From Clostridia bacterium (GTDB lineage: Bacteria; Bacillota; Clostridia; Acetivibrionales; DSM-2933), in the NCBI GenBank assembly GCA_026416815.1, contig JAOAEJ010000005.1, positions 1 through 32,341 of the forward strand: a DNA stretch of 32,341 bases, read 5' to 3'. Each line of letters begins with the position of its first letter. The stretch's first letter is position 1. Positions 24,471 to 32,201 of the stretch are shown here, piece after piece. Under the pieces are notes generated by a model. It searched no databases, was not told where the DNA came from, and saw only the letters and a program-made list of their open reading frames with translations. The translations under genes were made by a program, and so were the position numbers.

Positions 24471-24824
24471 ATGGAAGAGAGTAAAGATAAAGCTGTTAAC
24501 CAAGCGGATTTGTCAGATAAAGCAGAGAAGGTAAAAAAGCTTGCTAATAGAAACAAAGCAGCAGCGTTGGGTCTGGCAGTATGTTTGACTCTAAGTTCAG
24601 CACTGACAGGCTGTGTCTATGATGAGTATGACGATGACGATGAGGATGAGTATTATTCCTTTGATGTGGATTACTATGGAGGGGGCTATCACGGCGGAAG
24701 CTATTATTATGTGAAGGGCGGCTCATATAAATCCGGCTCATGGGGAAAGTCATCAAGCGGCTATTCAGGGAGCAGTACCAGTAAGTATTCCTTTAGCAAG
24801 GGTGGAGGAAGTGTAGGGGGCTAA
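24471..24824 (+). CDS. Putative lipoprotein with acidic segment and Gly/Ser/Tyr-rich tail ending in GG
   Basis: A 117-residue protein. After a charged N-terminal part (~1-28) comes a hydrophobic segment and a lipobox-like LTGC with Cys48, then an acidic stretch DEYDDDDEDE and a low-complexity tail YGGGYHGGSYYY to GGGSVGG at the C-terminus. The N-region before the hydrophobic core is unusually long for a lipoprotein signal, so a membrane anchor is also possible. A GTG at 24462 in the same frame is less likely than the ATG at 24471 with GGGTGG upstream. In enterobacteria, YgiB/YjfM-type proteins (DUF1190), also lipoproteins with low-complexity tails, lie next to GspS-like ATP-grasp genes; this may be the analogous partner or substrate. 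Homology to DUF1190 is not established. Confidence 0.7.
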   Translation: MEESKDKAVNQADLSDKAEKVKKLANRNKAAALGLAVCLTLSSALTGCVYDEYDDDDEDEYYSFDVDYYGGGYHGGSYYYVKGGSYKSGSWGKSSSGYSGSSTSKYSFSKGGGSVGG

Positions 24825-24876
24825 GAAAATAGTTCCGTGAATTGGGCAGGGAAGCTTAGAAGAGAAGGGAGATTGC

Positions 24877-27342
24877 ATGTATAAGAAACAGCGGGCTTTA
24901 ACAGATAAAGCATTGTTTGATTATTATCTTGTGAGTTCGGTAAGGGAAAATGAAATATGTTCCCCTTTTCCCTATTATCTTGATAAGCAGCTCTTTGAAA
25001 AAATGGTATGTGCTACAGAAACACTTGATAAGCTGGTGAACAGGATAATAGCAAAAGTAATAGAAGAACCGGCAGACCCGCTTTTTATTACAGGCAAATT
25101 TCCGCTGCAGGAGGAAATATTAAATCTTGGAATTCCGGCCTATCCATTCTTTTGGGCTAGGTATGATGCATTTCAGCGCAGAGACGGAGGAATATTTTTT
25201 AGTGAATTCAACTACGACAAGCCCTGTGCGCAGAGGGAAACCGCCTTTTCCGGCATGTTTGAGACCTACAATAACCCTAATAAATCTTTTAATGCTAAGT
25301 TTAGAGAGGGTTTTGAAGACTTGTGGAGGCGGTTTGATAAAAGCGGGCAGAAGCCGAGAGTAGCAATCCTGGTGGACCCAGGACACTACGAAGAAGTACA
25401 CCTGGCTTTCCTTTATATAGATATACTTAAGGAGTTGGATTACGAATTAATAGTAGTAGGTGGAGACAACCTTGTAGTAGATGGAGACAGGGTAAAGGCA
25501 TTTGGTCGGGAAGTGGATATAATACTCAGGCAGTTTCCAGTTGAGTTTTTACATGAAGTTAATGATTTTAAGGAAATTTTGGAGCTTTTCAGACAAGGAA
25601 AAGTACTTCTAATTAATGATCCAAGGTCGATTATAGGCCAGGCTAAAAGTTTATTTGCGTATCTTTGGGAAATGATTGACAGCAATAACCCATTTTTAAA
25701 TGATGAAGAAAAGAAGTTTATAAGGGAAACTGTTCCTTATACGAAAGTTTTTAATCCTTCAATGGTTAAGGAAGTATACGACAATAAAGACAAATATGTA
25801 CTTAAAGCAGTTTACGGTAGATTTAGTGAAGAAGTATATATAGGACAAATGCACAGTGCTGAAGAGTGGTACGAAACTGTGCAATATGTTTTGGAGAGTG
25901 AAAAAGCCCACATATTGCAGGAGTTTTGCCCCATAAAAAAAGAAAAAGTGCTTAGATTTGATGGTGTAGGCTACCGTGAATACGAGGCATTCGGAAATTT
26001 CGGCATATACCTTGTAAACGGAAGTTTCGCCGGTACATGTGTAAGATGGAGCACCGACTATTTATCGCTGGATGATATGGTATGGGTAAGCCCGGTAGGA
26101 ATCAGGGAAAGAACGCTGAACGTAGAAGACTTAAGTGGCTCGGATAGAAGGCAAAAGTGGGTTGAAATATACGATAAAGCAGCTTTTGATAAGGGATATA
26201 CCGGAGGCTATACAGGCATACAGGAATCCTTTACCTTACAGGCTTTGGTGGTAGAACAGGAAATGCTCGATGAACTGAAGACTGCCACAGAAGACATGGT
26301 AAGAATTTTTGAAAAGACTACGCGGCTGGTACAAAGCAACCATACTGTTTTTTGTCCTATCCTGGGCATAAGTGAAAGCTTAAGCAGCTTGGTAACACAA
26401 AATTTGACCGATAAGCTTACCTTTATAGGCAGATTTGACTGGGTAATGGATTCCAGTGGGCATTTAAAATTACTGGAATTCAATTCTGAGACTCCGGCAG
26501 GTTTAATGGAGAGTATAGTACTAAATGAGATTATTAGTAGAGATGTATGGCCAACATTAAAAAACCCTACTAAGGAATTAGGGGAAATGATTGCCAACAA
26601 CTTTTCAAGCATACTGGGTGACTATAGCAGGAGCAATGACATACGTACTATAGGACTTGTATCAAGCTCATACTATGAAGACTGGTATAACACCGGCGTT
26701 ATATATGAGTGCATAAAGCACTTGCCTTTCAGTTTTGTACTTGGGGAAGTATCGGGGTTGGAGGTAGTAGGAGATAAACTTTATCTATACGGGACACCAC
26801 TGGACGCTGTTTACAGGTATTATCCGTTGGATTGGTTTGACCAAGACCCTTATTATGCCGGGGTTATTAATGCTCTTAATAAGGAAACACCAAGCATTAA
26901 CCCTCCGTCAACCTTCATAAGCCAAAGCAAAGCATTTGCAGCATTGATTTGGGAGTTGATGGGGCAAGGTTTTTATAGCGCGAAGGAAGCTGCAGTGATT
27001 GAAAAATATTTGCCTAGAACGGCATTGACACCTAAAAAGCTAGCTACCGAGGACTTCTGTGCAAAGCCATATTTCGGTCGTGAGGGGCAGGGAATTATTT
27101 TTAGCTTTGCCGGCCCGGTAAGATACCGTGAACTTGAGGATTATGTATTTCAAGAGAGGGTAGATATACAGACGACAACTTTGGATATCCATACTGCTAC
27201 CGGTACCATGAGAGAAGCTGTATATCCGGTTATCGGAGCCTATGTAGTGGGTGATAAATTCGGAGGTATATATACTCGTGCAGGTGGCAGGGTTACGGAC
27301 AAATGGGCGGTTTATGTACCGACATATGTGGATAATGTATAG
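24877..27342 (+). CDS. Double glutathionylspermidine-synthase-like ATP-grasp ligase
   Basis: An 821-residue cytoplasmic protein built of two related modules. The second (~455-815) is close to the GspS-like/YgiC/YjfC family: RFDWVMDSSGHLKLLEFNSE (518-537) is the pre-ATP-grasp signature, KPYFGREGQGI (730-740) the nucleotide-binding loop, and a final GGIYTRAGGRVTDKWA segment. The first (~15-405) repeats the order in diverged form: WARYDAFQRRDGGIFFSEFN (93-112), a YVLKAVYGRFSEEVYIG segment (307-323) and GTCVRWSTDYLSLDD. E. coli YgiC/YjfC are about 390 residues, so this is a tandem fusion. Such ligases form amide bonds between a carboxylate and an amine with ATP. The target here is unknown. GGGAG supports the ATG. 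Confidence 0.85.
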   Translation: MYKKQRALTDKALFDYYLVSSVRENEICSPFPYYLDKQLFEKMVCATETLDKLVNRIIAKVIEEPADPLFITGKFPLQEEILNLGIPAYPFFWARYDAFQRRDGGIFFSEFNYDKPCAQRETAFSGMFETYNNPNKSFNAKFREGFEDLWRRFDKSGQKPRVAILVDPGHYEEVHLAFLYIDILKELDYELIVVGGDNLVVDGDRVKAFGREVDIILRQFPVEFLHEVNDFKEILELFRQGKVLLINDPRSIIGQAKSLFAYLWEMIDSNNPFLNDEEKKFIRETVPYTKVFNPSMVKEVYDNKDKYVLKAVYGRFSEEVYIGQMHSAEEWYETVQYVLESEKAHILQEFCPIKKEKVLRFDGVGYREYEAFGNFGIYLVNGSFAGTCVRWSTDYLSLDDMVWVSPVGIRERTLNVEDLSGSDRRQKWVEIYDKAAFDKGYTGGYTGIQESFTLQALVVEQEMLDELKTATEDMVRIFEKTTRLVQSNHTVFCPILGISESLSSLVTQNLTDKLTFIGRFDWVMDSSGHLKLLEFNSETPAGLMESIVLNEIISRDVWPTLKNPTKELGEMIANNFSSILGDYSRSNDIRTIGLVSSSYYEDWYNTGVIYECIKHLPFSFVLGEVSGLEVVGDKLYLYGTPLDAVYRYYPLDWFDQDPYYAGVINALNKETPSINPPSTFISQSKAFAALIWELMGQGFYSAKEAAVIEKYLPRTALTPKKLATEDFCAKPYFGREGQGIIFSFAGPVRYRELEDYVFQERVDIQTTTLDIHTATGTMREAVYPVIGAYVVGDKFGGIYTRAGGRVTDKWAVYVPTYVDNV

Positions 27343-27401
27343 TTGTGCAACTGAATTTAATATGCCTTATCCTATAAAGAATGATTGTTGAGGTGGGGGT
27401 T

Positions 27402-28103
27402 ATGACAGGAAAAATGGTCATGGGGAATAAACCCAATAACGGTAATAAAGTTGAAAAAGCTTTTGGTGCATTTGCAATTGGTTGTTCCGTAGTAGGTCTT
27501 GTAATTGGATCTATTATAATAGGGATTATACTTATAATTATCGGTATAATTAATGCAAATATGCCGAGGAATTATTATCTGAAGGATATTAATGTATCAA
27601 GAGCTACTATTGTTCAAAGAGAAATTGATACCGATACAAATAAGTATTATGTTAAGCTTAGTGAGGATTCCAGTAGTTCACCTAAAGTATCTTTTGACTC
27701 TGATGATGATAGGTGGGTAGAGGTGAATTTTGGTTTTTACAGTAGTCACCTACCGGGAGGAACTGTAGGAGTTCTTCTAGGTCACTATGACGTTTTCAGG
27801 GATAAACTTTTCTCAAAGGGGCTAAAATACCAAAAAAGCATATGGCAAATTGAGGAGATTTATGATTCCCTTGAGTCAGCGCAGGAAGCCAATCCTAAAA
27901 AGAAATATAATGCTGAGGCTGAGTTGAAGAATAAAAAGACTCTTGAGGATGGTTCTATGTATTTTGTACTTGAGTCCGAGGGAAGGACTATGAAATCCAA
28001 GGTAAGCAAGGAATTATATGATAAGTATAGTGTAGGACAGAAGGTTGAGTGTGAATTTGAAGCTATAGGAGATATCGTCAAGCTTTTAAGCATTGTTCAG
28101 TAA
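27402..28103 (+). CDS. Membrane-anchored protein of unknown function
   Basis: A 233-residue protein. A start at ATG 27381 is in frame, but GAGGTGGGGG directly before the ATG at 27402 makes that the better choice. One long hydrophobic segment (~22-53, GCSVVGLVIGSIIIGIILII) is followed by a soluble domain of ~180 residues facing the outside or inside. The soluble part has a beta-rich first half (VSRATIVQREIDTDTNKYYV, GGTVGVLLGHYDVF) and a Lys/Glu-rich second half ending in a strand pattern (GQKVECEFEAIGDIVKLLSIV), possibly a small barrel. No family recognised. It lies 59 nt after the ATP-grasp gene and ends at a strong terminator, so it may be the last gene of that operon. Confidence 0.65.
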   Translation: MTGKMVMGNKPNNGNKVEKAFGAFAIGCSVVGLVIGSIIIGIILIIIGIINANMPRNYYLKDINVSRATIVQREIDTDTNKYYVKLSEDSSSSPKVSFDSDDDRWVEVNFGFYSSHLPGGTVGVLLGHYDVFRDKLFSKGLKYQKSIWQIEEIYDSLESAQEANPKKKYNAEAELKNKKTLEDGSMYFVLESEGRTMKSKVSKELYDKYSVGQKVECEFEAIGDIVKLLSIVQ

Positions 28104-28112
28104 ATAGAGATT

Positions 28113-28160
28113 AAAAAAAGGATGGACAGGAAAACGTATTTTCATGTCCATCCTTTTTTT
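28113..28160. terminator. Bidirectional rho-independent terminator
   Basis: GGATGGACA (28120-28128) with TGTCCATCC (28145-28153), extended inside by GAAAA/TTTTC, and flanked by seven A on the left and seven T on the right, so it works on both strands. It separates the convergent ATP-grasp operon and histidine kinase gene. Confidence 0.95.
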
Positions 28161-28171
28161 TAACTTATTTC

Positions 28172-29956
28172 TTACAAATTTTGTGTTACCATATTGCAAT
28201 TAGGCGCTTCGATAGGGTGAACAGGTATACATACAGTAAACTCAGTACCCCTTCCCACTTCACTTTGAACTCTGATTTCACCGTTATGTTTGGCGATAAT
28301 ATTAGTGCATATTGATAGGCCAAGGCCCATACCTATACAATTACAGCTGTGCTTGGTTGTAAATCCGGGTTCAAATATTTTAGAAAGGTTTTCTTCCCTA
28401 ATTCCGCTTCCCGTATCCCTAAAGGAAGCATAAACATATTTGTCATCCATGTAAGTTCTAATAAATATTTCACCTTTTTCGTCTATTGCTTGTATAGCAT
28501 TAACTACAATATTCATGAATACCTGATTCATGAGCCCGGGAAAGCATTTTACAGTAGGTAGTTCACCATACTGTTCATGTATTGAGATCTTCTTTTTCCA
28601 TAGGTTAGAGGTTAAAATGAGGACGCTCTTTACGCCTTCATTGATGTTATACTCTTGAAACTCAGCATGGTCAAGCCTGGAAAAATTCTTTAAGCTCTTA
28701 ATAATTTCAGATACTCGTTGGCACGCCATGATATTAATGCTGTTTGTTTCCTTCATCTGTTCAACAAGGTTTGAAAGCTCATCATCCGATTGAATTTTGC
28801 TATGCATAGAAAGCATACTCAAAAACATATCAATCATTTGTACGTTACTATTTATCGCTCCAAGAGGAGTGTTGATTTCATGGGTGATTGCCGCGGTGAG
28901 CTGACCTATGGAAGCCATTTTTTCACTTTGTACAAGAAGTGTCTGAGCGTCCTGTATTTGCCTCCTTGAACTAACCAGTTCTTCGTTTTGAGCTTCCAGC
29001 TCTGCGTTTTGGTTTTCCAATACCTGTTTTTGCTCCGACAGCAGCTTGTTATATTCATTCATCTTTTTCATTATCATATTTGCCGAATCAGCCAGAGATT
29101 CAATTTCTCTTAGAGGTTTCTTGATGATTATTTGGGAGTTTATCGTGGTTTCGTAGTTTCCTACAGCAATAGCCCGCATTTTTTCATTAAGGGTATTTAA
29201 GGGCTCTATTATAGGTTTAGTGAAAAACCTACTTACAAAATAAGTAATAGAAAATGATAAAAACCCAGCGACATAGATACCTAGTAGTAATATAATTAAA
29301 ATATTTAAAAGCATATTAGGATTAATTTTTACTGTTACATTACCTATGACATCTCCGGTTGAATTATACAGTTGGGATGAGCCTTCGCTATTAAAGTGCT
29401 TTGTTACAGCTTGTACTGCTTCGTTAAAAAATGGAACACTGTCAGGGCTATCAAAGATAAATAAAATTTTATCGCTGCCGCTTCCTGAGTAAACTATTTT
29501 ATTTTCTATGTCTATAGTAACATGCAGCATCCCGTTTGCCAGCAAAGTAGATATAAGCTCATTTCCATCAAGCTTTACAGAGGGGAGGTGTGGCTCTTTT
29601 ATATCCGGATTGGGTATGTTGGAATCTGGTTTTGCGCTCCACTTAAAAACATCTCGAGATTCCTTTAGATTTTTTATTGAGCTAATCCAGCGCTTTGCTT
29701 TGGGAGAATCAGGATTAAAGTCCTTTAAGTCATCTAGCTCCATATAACTCAGAAAGTTTTTGGAATTTATGCTCTCGGCAATTGAATTACTAAAGTCTTG
29801 AGGGATCTGACCTAAATAGTGGTTAAGCCCACTAATTGTTAAGAGTGTAAGTGCCCCTCCGAAAATAAAAACAGTAAGAAAAATACTAAGGAATGTAGCT
29901 CTGCTTATCCTTTTTTTTAGTGAACGATTATTCTTCTTTGTCCCCACAATTTTCAC
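28172..29956 (-). CDS. Membrane sensor histidine kinase
   Basis: A 594-residue inner-membrane kinase. Membrane helices at ~20-42 and ~216-244 enclose an extracytoplasmic sensor domain of about 170 residues of unknown type. A HAMP-like region (~245-300), a long Gln/Glu-rich coiled coil (~300-345), HisKA with His359 in ITHEINTP, and HATPase with N-box NIVVNAIQAI (482-491), DTGSGI (514-519) and GMGLGLSI (542-549) follow. It is an NtrB-like kinase by the HEINTPL pattern. The start is GTG with AAGGT upstream. No response regulator is adjacent on the same strand; the divergent REC-HD-GYP gene at 30454 is the obvious candidate partner, but pairing is inferred from position. Confidence 0.9.
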   Translation of the reverse strand: MKIVGTKKNNRSLKKRISRATFLSIFLTVFIFGGALTLLTISGLNHYLGQIPQDFSNSIAESINSKNFLSYMELDDLKDFNPDSPKAKRWISSIKNLKESRDVFKWSAKPDSNIPNPDIKEPHLPSVKLDGNELISTLLANGMLHVTIDIENKIVYSGSGSDKILFIFDSPDSVPFFNEAVQAVTKHFNSEGSSQLYNSTGDVIGNVTVKINPNMLLNILIILLLGIYVAGFLSFSITYFVSRFFTKPIIEPLNTLNEKMRAIAVGNYETTINSQIIIKKPLREIESLADSANMIMKKMNEYNKLLSEQKQVLENQNAELEAQNEELVSSRRQIQDAQTLLVQSEKMASIGQLTAAITHEINTPLGAINSNVQMIDMFLSMLSMHSKIQSDDELSNLVEQMKETNSINIMACQRVSEIIKSLKNFSRLDHAEFQEYNINEGVKSVLILTSNLWKKKISIHEQYGELPTVKCFPGLMNQVFMNIVVNAIQAIDEKGEIFIRTYMDDKYVYASFRDTGSGIREENLSKIFEPGFTTKHSCNCIGMGLGLSICTNIIAKHNGEIRVQSEVGRGTEFTVCIPVHPIEAPNCNMVTQNL

Positions 29957-30453
29957 CGACCTTGATTTTAAAATATGATTCTACAAATTCTAACAATTTA
30001 TTACACAATTCTACAACTATAATAGTATTAATAACTTTTTAGGGTATATAGCTGAAACCTGCTACTATATACCTATATACTATATTATCACATATATTGA
30101 GCCTTATTGATAGATGAAATAATGTAAAAATACTGTAAAATTATAATCTTAAGTAGTAATATCATTACTGCTATGATAAAATCAAATATGAGGAATTATG
30201 TTGAGTGATAGAATAAACTATATGGCGTATATATTTCAATATAAATATCTTTGTATGATAATGCTAGTGCCTTGTAACAGAATTCGTTTCTAGTAGCAAG
30301 GCACAACAATCAAGGAAGTGCATTTTTAACATTAGAATCAATAGAAATTTGTAATGTTAAAAAGCACTAGGTAGGTAACTGGATTATTGTTTAAAAAAGC
30401 TTTATACAAGCACACATGATGGTTTCAATTTAATTTTCTGAGGGGGTAGCATT
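29957..30453. other. Divergent intergenic region between kinase and response regulator (497 bp)
   Basis: It holds AT-rich promoter-like DNA and the tandem-hairpin element at 30264-30370. A possible -10 for the response regulator gene is GATAAT at 30257-30262; its predicted start (near 30269) falls at the beginning of that element, so the two hairpins would form the leader. No gene or other repeat was seen. Confidence 0.45.
30264..30370. repeat. Tandem-hairpin element with CTAGTGC/GCACTAG ends
   Basis: The outer inverted ends are CTAGTGC (30264-30270) and GCACTAG (30364-30370). Inside, GTGCCTTG (30267-30274) pairs with CAAGGCAC (30297-30304), and AGTGC plus TTTTTAACATTA (30317-30334, one bulged A) pairs with TAATGTTAAAAA plus GCACT (30352-30368). 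The layout (inverted ends, two adjacent stem-loops, ~107 bp) is the same as that of the repeats at 1410 and 2179, though the sequence is unrelated. Only one copy is present here, with no target duplication, so a structured 5' leader is an equal possibility. Confidence 0.55.
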
Positions 30454-31518
30454 TTGAGTAAGACAATTCTGATAGTTGATGATGAAAAGATGATAACGGC
30501 AACACTTTCTACTTTGATAAAGATGGTTCTCAAGCACAGTGTTTTGGTCTTTAACGATCCTGCTGAAGCACTTAGTTCTGAATATCTTTTGAATAAAAAT
30601 GTCGATCTGGTTATCTCTGATTTTATGATGCCGGGAATGAATGGGCTGGAGTTTTTGAGAAGTGTAAAAGAAAAAAGTCCAGAGTCGGTAGCTATACTAC
30701 TTACGGGATATGCTGATAAGGAAAATGCTATAAAAAGTATAAATGAAATAGGATTGTACTATTATCTGGAAAAACCATGGGATAATACTACCTTAATAAA
30801 GGTAATACAGAATGGTTTGGAGAAGAAGGAGCTTTCAGAAACTCTTAAGGAAAAGCTTGATGAGGTACAGGAATCCCACAGAGAAATTGAGAGGCTGTAT
30901 GAGCTTTTGAAAAAAGACTACCAACAAGAAGTGGATAGTGTAAAAAACCTTATCATTACTCTTGCAAACGTAATAGAAGCAAAGGATAAATACACCGACG
31001 GTCATACACGTAGGGTTGGTATGATAAGCAGACGGTTGGGGCAGATGATGGGTTTATCTACTGAGCGTTTGCAGCACCTTGAGATTTCAGGGATTATACA
31101 TGATATCGGCAAGGTTGGAGTACCCGAGGCTATTCTCAATAAGCCAGGGAAGCTGACCGATGAAGAGTTTGAGATAATGAAAAAGCATTCTATTGTAGGT
31201 GAGACTATTTGCAGGCCGTTAAACAGCCTTCAGATGTGCCTCGATCCTATTAGGCACCACCATGAGAAATTGAACGGTACCGGATACCCTGATGGTTTAA
31301 GAGGAGATGCATTATCTATGGAGGCAAGGATAATAGCAGTTGCTGATATTTTTGATGCTCTGTACACTAAAAGGCCATATAGGGATAAGCTCCCCATAAA
31401 TAAAGTGAAGGAAATCCTTGCGGAGGAAGTTGATAAGGGTGCCCTTGACAAAGATGTTGTTACTGCACTTTTTAACTTAATAGATAATGGTGATATCAGA
31501 CATATAATAGGAGATTAA
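30454..31518 (+). CDS. Response regulator with HD-GYP cyclic-di-GMP phosphodiesterase output
   Basis: A 354-residue soluble protein. The receiver domain (~3-120) is complete: acidic pocket Asp9/Asp10, phosphoacceptor Asp56, Thr84 and Lys107. A coiled coil (~122-160) leads to an HD-GYP domain (~165-345) with HDIGK (216-220) and HHHEKLNGTGYP (268-279), so phosphorylation should control hydrolysis of cyclic-di-GMP. The start is TTG, chosen because AGGGGG lies 7 nt upstream and the protein then begins SKTILIVDDE. It is divergent from the histidine kinase and ends at a terminator. The HD-GYP motif differs slightly from that of the protein at 2536 (LNGTGYP against WDGLGYP). Confidence 0.93.
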   Translation: MSKTILIVDDEKMITATLSTLIKMVLKHSVLVFNDPAEALSSEYLLNKNVDLVISDFMMPGMNGLEFLRSVKEKSPESVAILLTGYADKENAIKSINEIGLYYYLEKPWDNTTLIKVIQNGLEKKELSETLKEKLDEVQESHREIERLYELLKKDYQQEVDSVKNLIITLANVIEAKDKYTDGHTRRVGMISRRLGQMMGLSTERLQHLEISGIIHDIGKVGVPEAILNKPGKLTDEEFEIMKKHSIVGETICRPLNSLQMCLDPIRHHHEKLNGTGYPDGLRGDALSMEARIIAVADIFDALYTKRPYRDKLPINKVKEILAEEVDKGALDKDVVTALFNLIDNGDIRHIIGD

Positions 31519-31565
31519 TTCTAAGAAATATAATGATTTAGTAAATGTATTGTTTGGAATTTACC

Positions 31566-31610
31566 GAAAAGCTCTTCAGTGTATCTACTGGAGAGCTTTC
31601 TTAATTTTTT
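31566..31610 (+). terminator. Rho-independent terminator
   Basis: AAAGCTCTTCAGT (31568-31580) with ACTGGAGAGCTTT (31587-31599; one T-G wobble), hexanucleotide loop, then CTTAATTTTTT. It ends the response regulator gene. Confidence 0.85.
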
Positions 31611-31764
31611 ATGGGTTAAACGCGTTACATGATAAATGGTATTGGAGTGCTTCTGAGATAGCAAATGTTTATTAAGGTGCATAGTGTTAAAGGATACTAG
31701 AATACCTGAATTTATTACACCAATAAACCAAAAAATGCCTACTTATAAAAAGCATAAATAAGAG

Positions 31765-31886
31765 TATAATTAAACCATAGATCAAGCAAATTTGGTAACA
31801 AAAGTTAAATACCCCGACTTTGTGTATAACCTCCATTGGACAATATAAAATATCTGTTTACAGCTTATTTAAGCTGTATTTTTTTT
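31765..31886 (+). ncRNA. Candidate small RNA ending at an orphan terminator
   Basis: A perfect -10 TATAAT (31765-31770, no clear -35) is followed about 90 nt later by a strong intrinsic terminator: ACAGCTT (31860-31866) with AAGCTGT (31871-31877) and eight T. No open frame of note lies between, and the response regulator already has its own terminator at 31566. A ~110-nt RNA is therefore possible; no RNA family is recognised. The terminator itself is the firm part of this call. Confidence 0.35.
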
Positions 31887-31956
31887 ACCTGTATGTGGGT
31901 TGTGAGTTATAGTAGGAAAACACTATTGAACTCACTGTAAGTGGAGTAGTTTTATT

Positions 31957-32060
31957 AGTCATATATGACTTTTGTCATACATTAGGTATTAAGTATATTT
32001 GTTTAGTGACCAAAGATATGACTTTTATCAGATGTTGATTTCGAAGGCATATAGTATAAT
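31957..32060 (+). promoter_or_regulatory. Operator repeats and activator-type promoter facing the insertion sequence
   Basis: ATGAC-TTTT-GTCAT (31965-31978, within an AGTCATATATGACT palindrome at 31957-31970) recurs as TATGACTTTTATCA (32017-32030), 53 bp downstream, about five helical turns. A perfect TATAAT at 32055-32060 lacks a good -35 at the proper distance, and the second site would be centred near -43. This arrangement is typical of activator-dependent promoters of the NarL/FixJ regulator type. Regulator and target gene are not identifiable here. Confidence 0.45.
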
Positions 32061-32201
32061 CGGTTTATACACTTTAAATTGAAAAGTGATTTTTCCAAGC
32101 CGGATAATTCTACTTTTTGGCTATTAAAGTTTTATGGAACAAATTATTTTATTCAAGAATGTAAAATCTTTAACACAAGGTATATGTCAATATAATTATT
32201 G

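Larger units (their letters stand above)
31612..32201. other. Non-coding stretch between response regulator and insertion sequence
   Basis: About 590 bp without a supported gene on either strand. It contains a possible small-RNA unit (31765-31886) and a set of operator-like repeats with a promoter (31957-32060), listed separately. The rest (31612-31760 and 32061-32201) is AT-rich, with only short hairpins such as CACTTT/AAAGTG near 32080. Confidence 0.5.

Noticed and set aside
31811..31830. Second IS3 end (TACCCCGACTTTG resembles TACCCCGATTTG at 32209)
   Set aside because: The match covers about a dozen bases only and is not followed by the conserved GGACAC segment; chance similarity is more likely.
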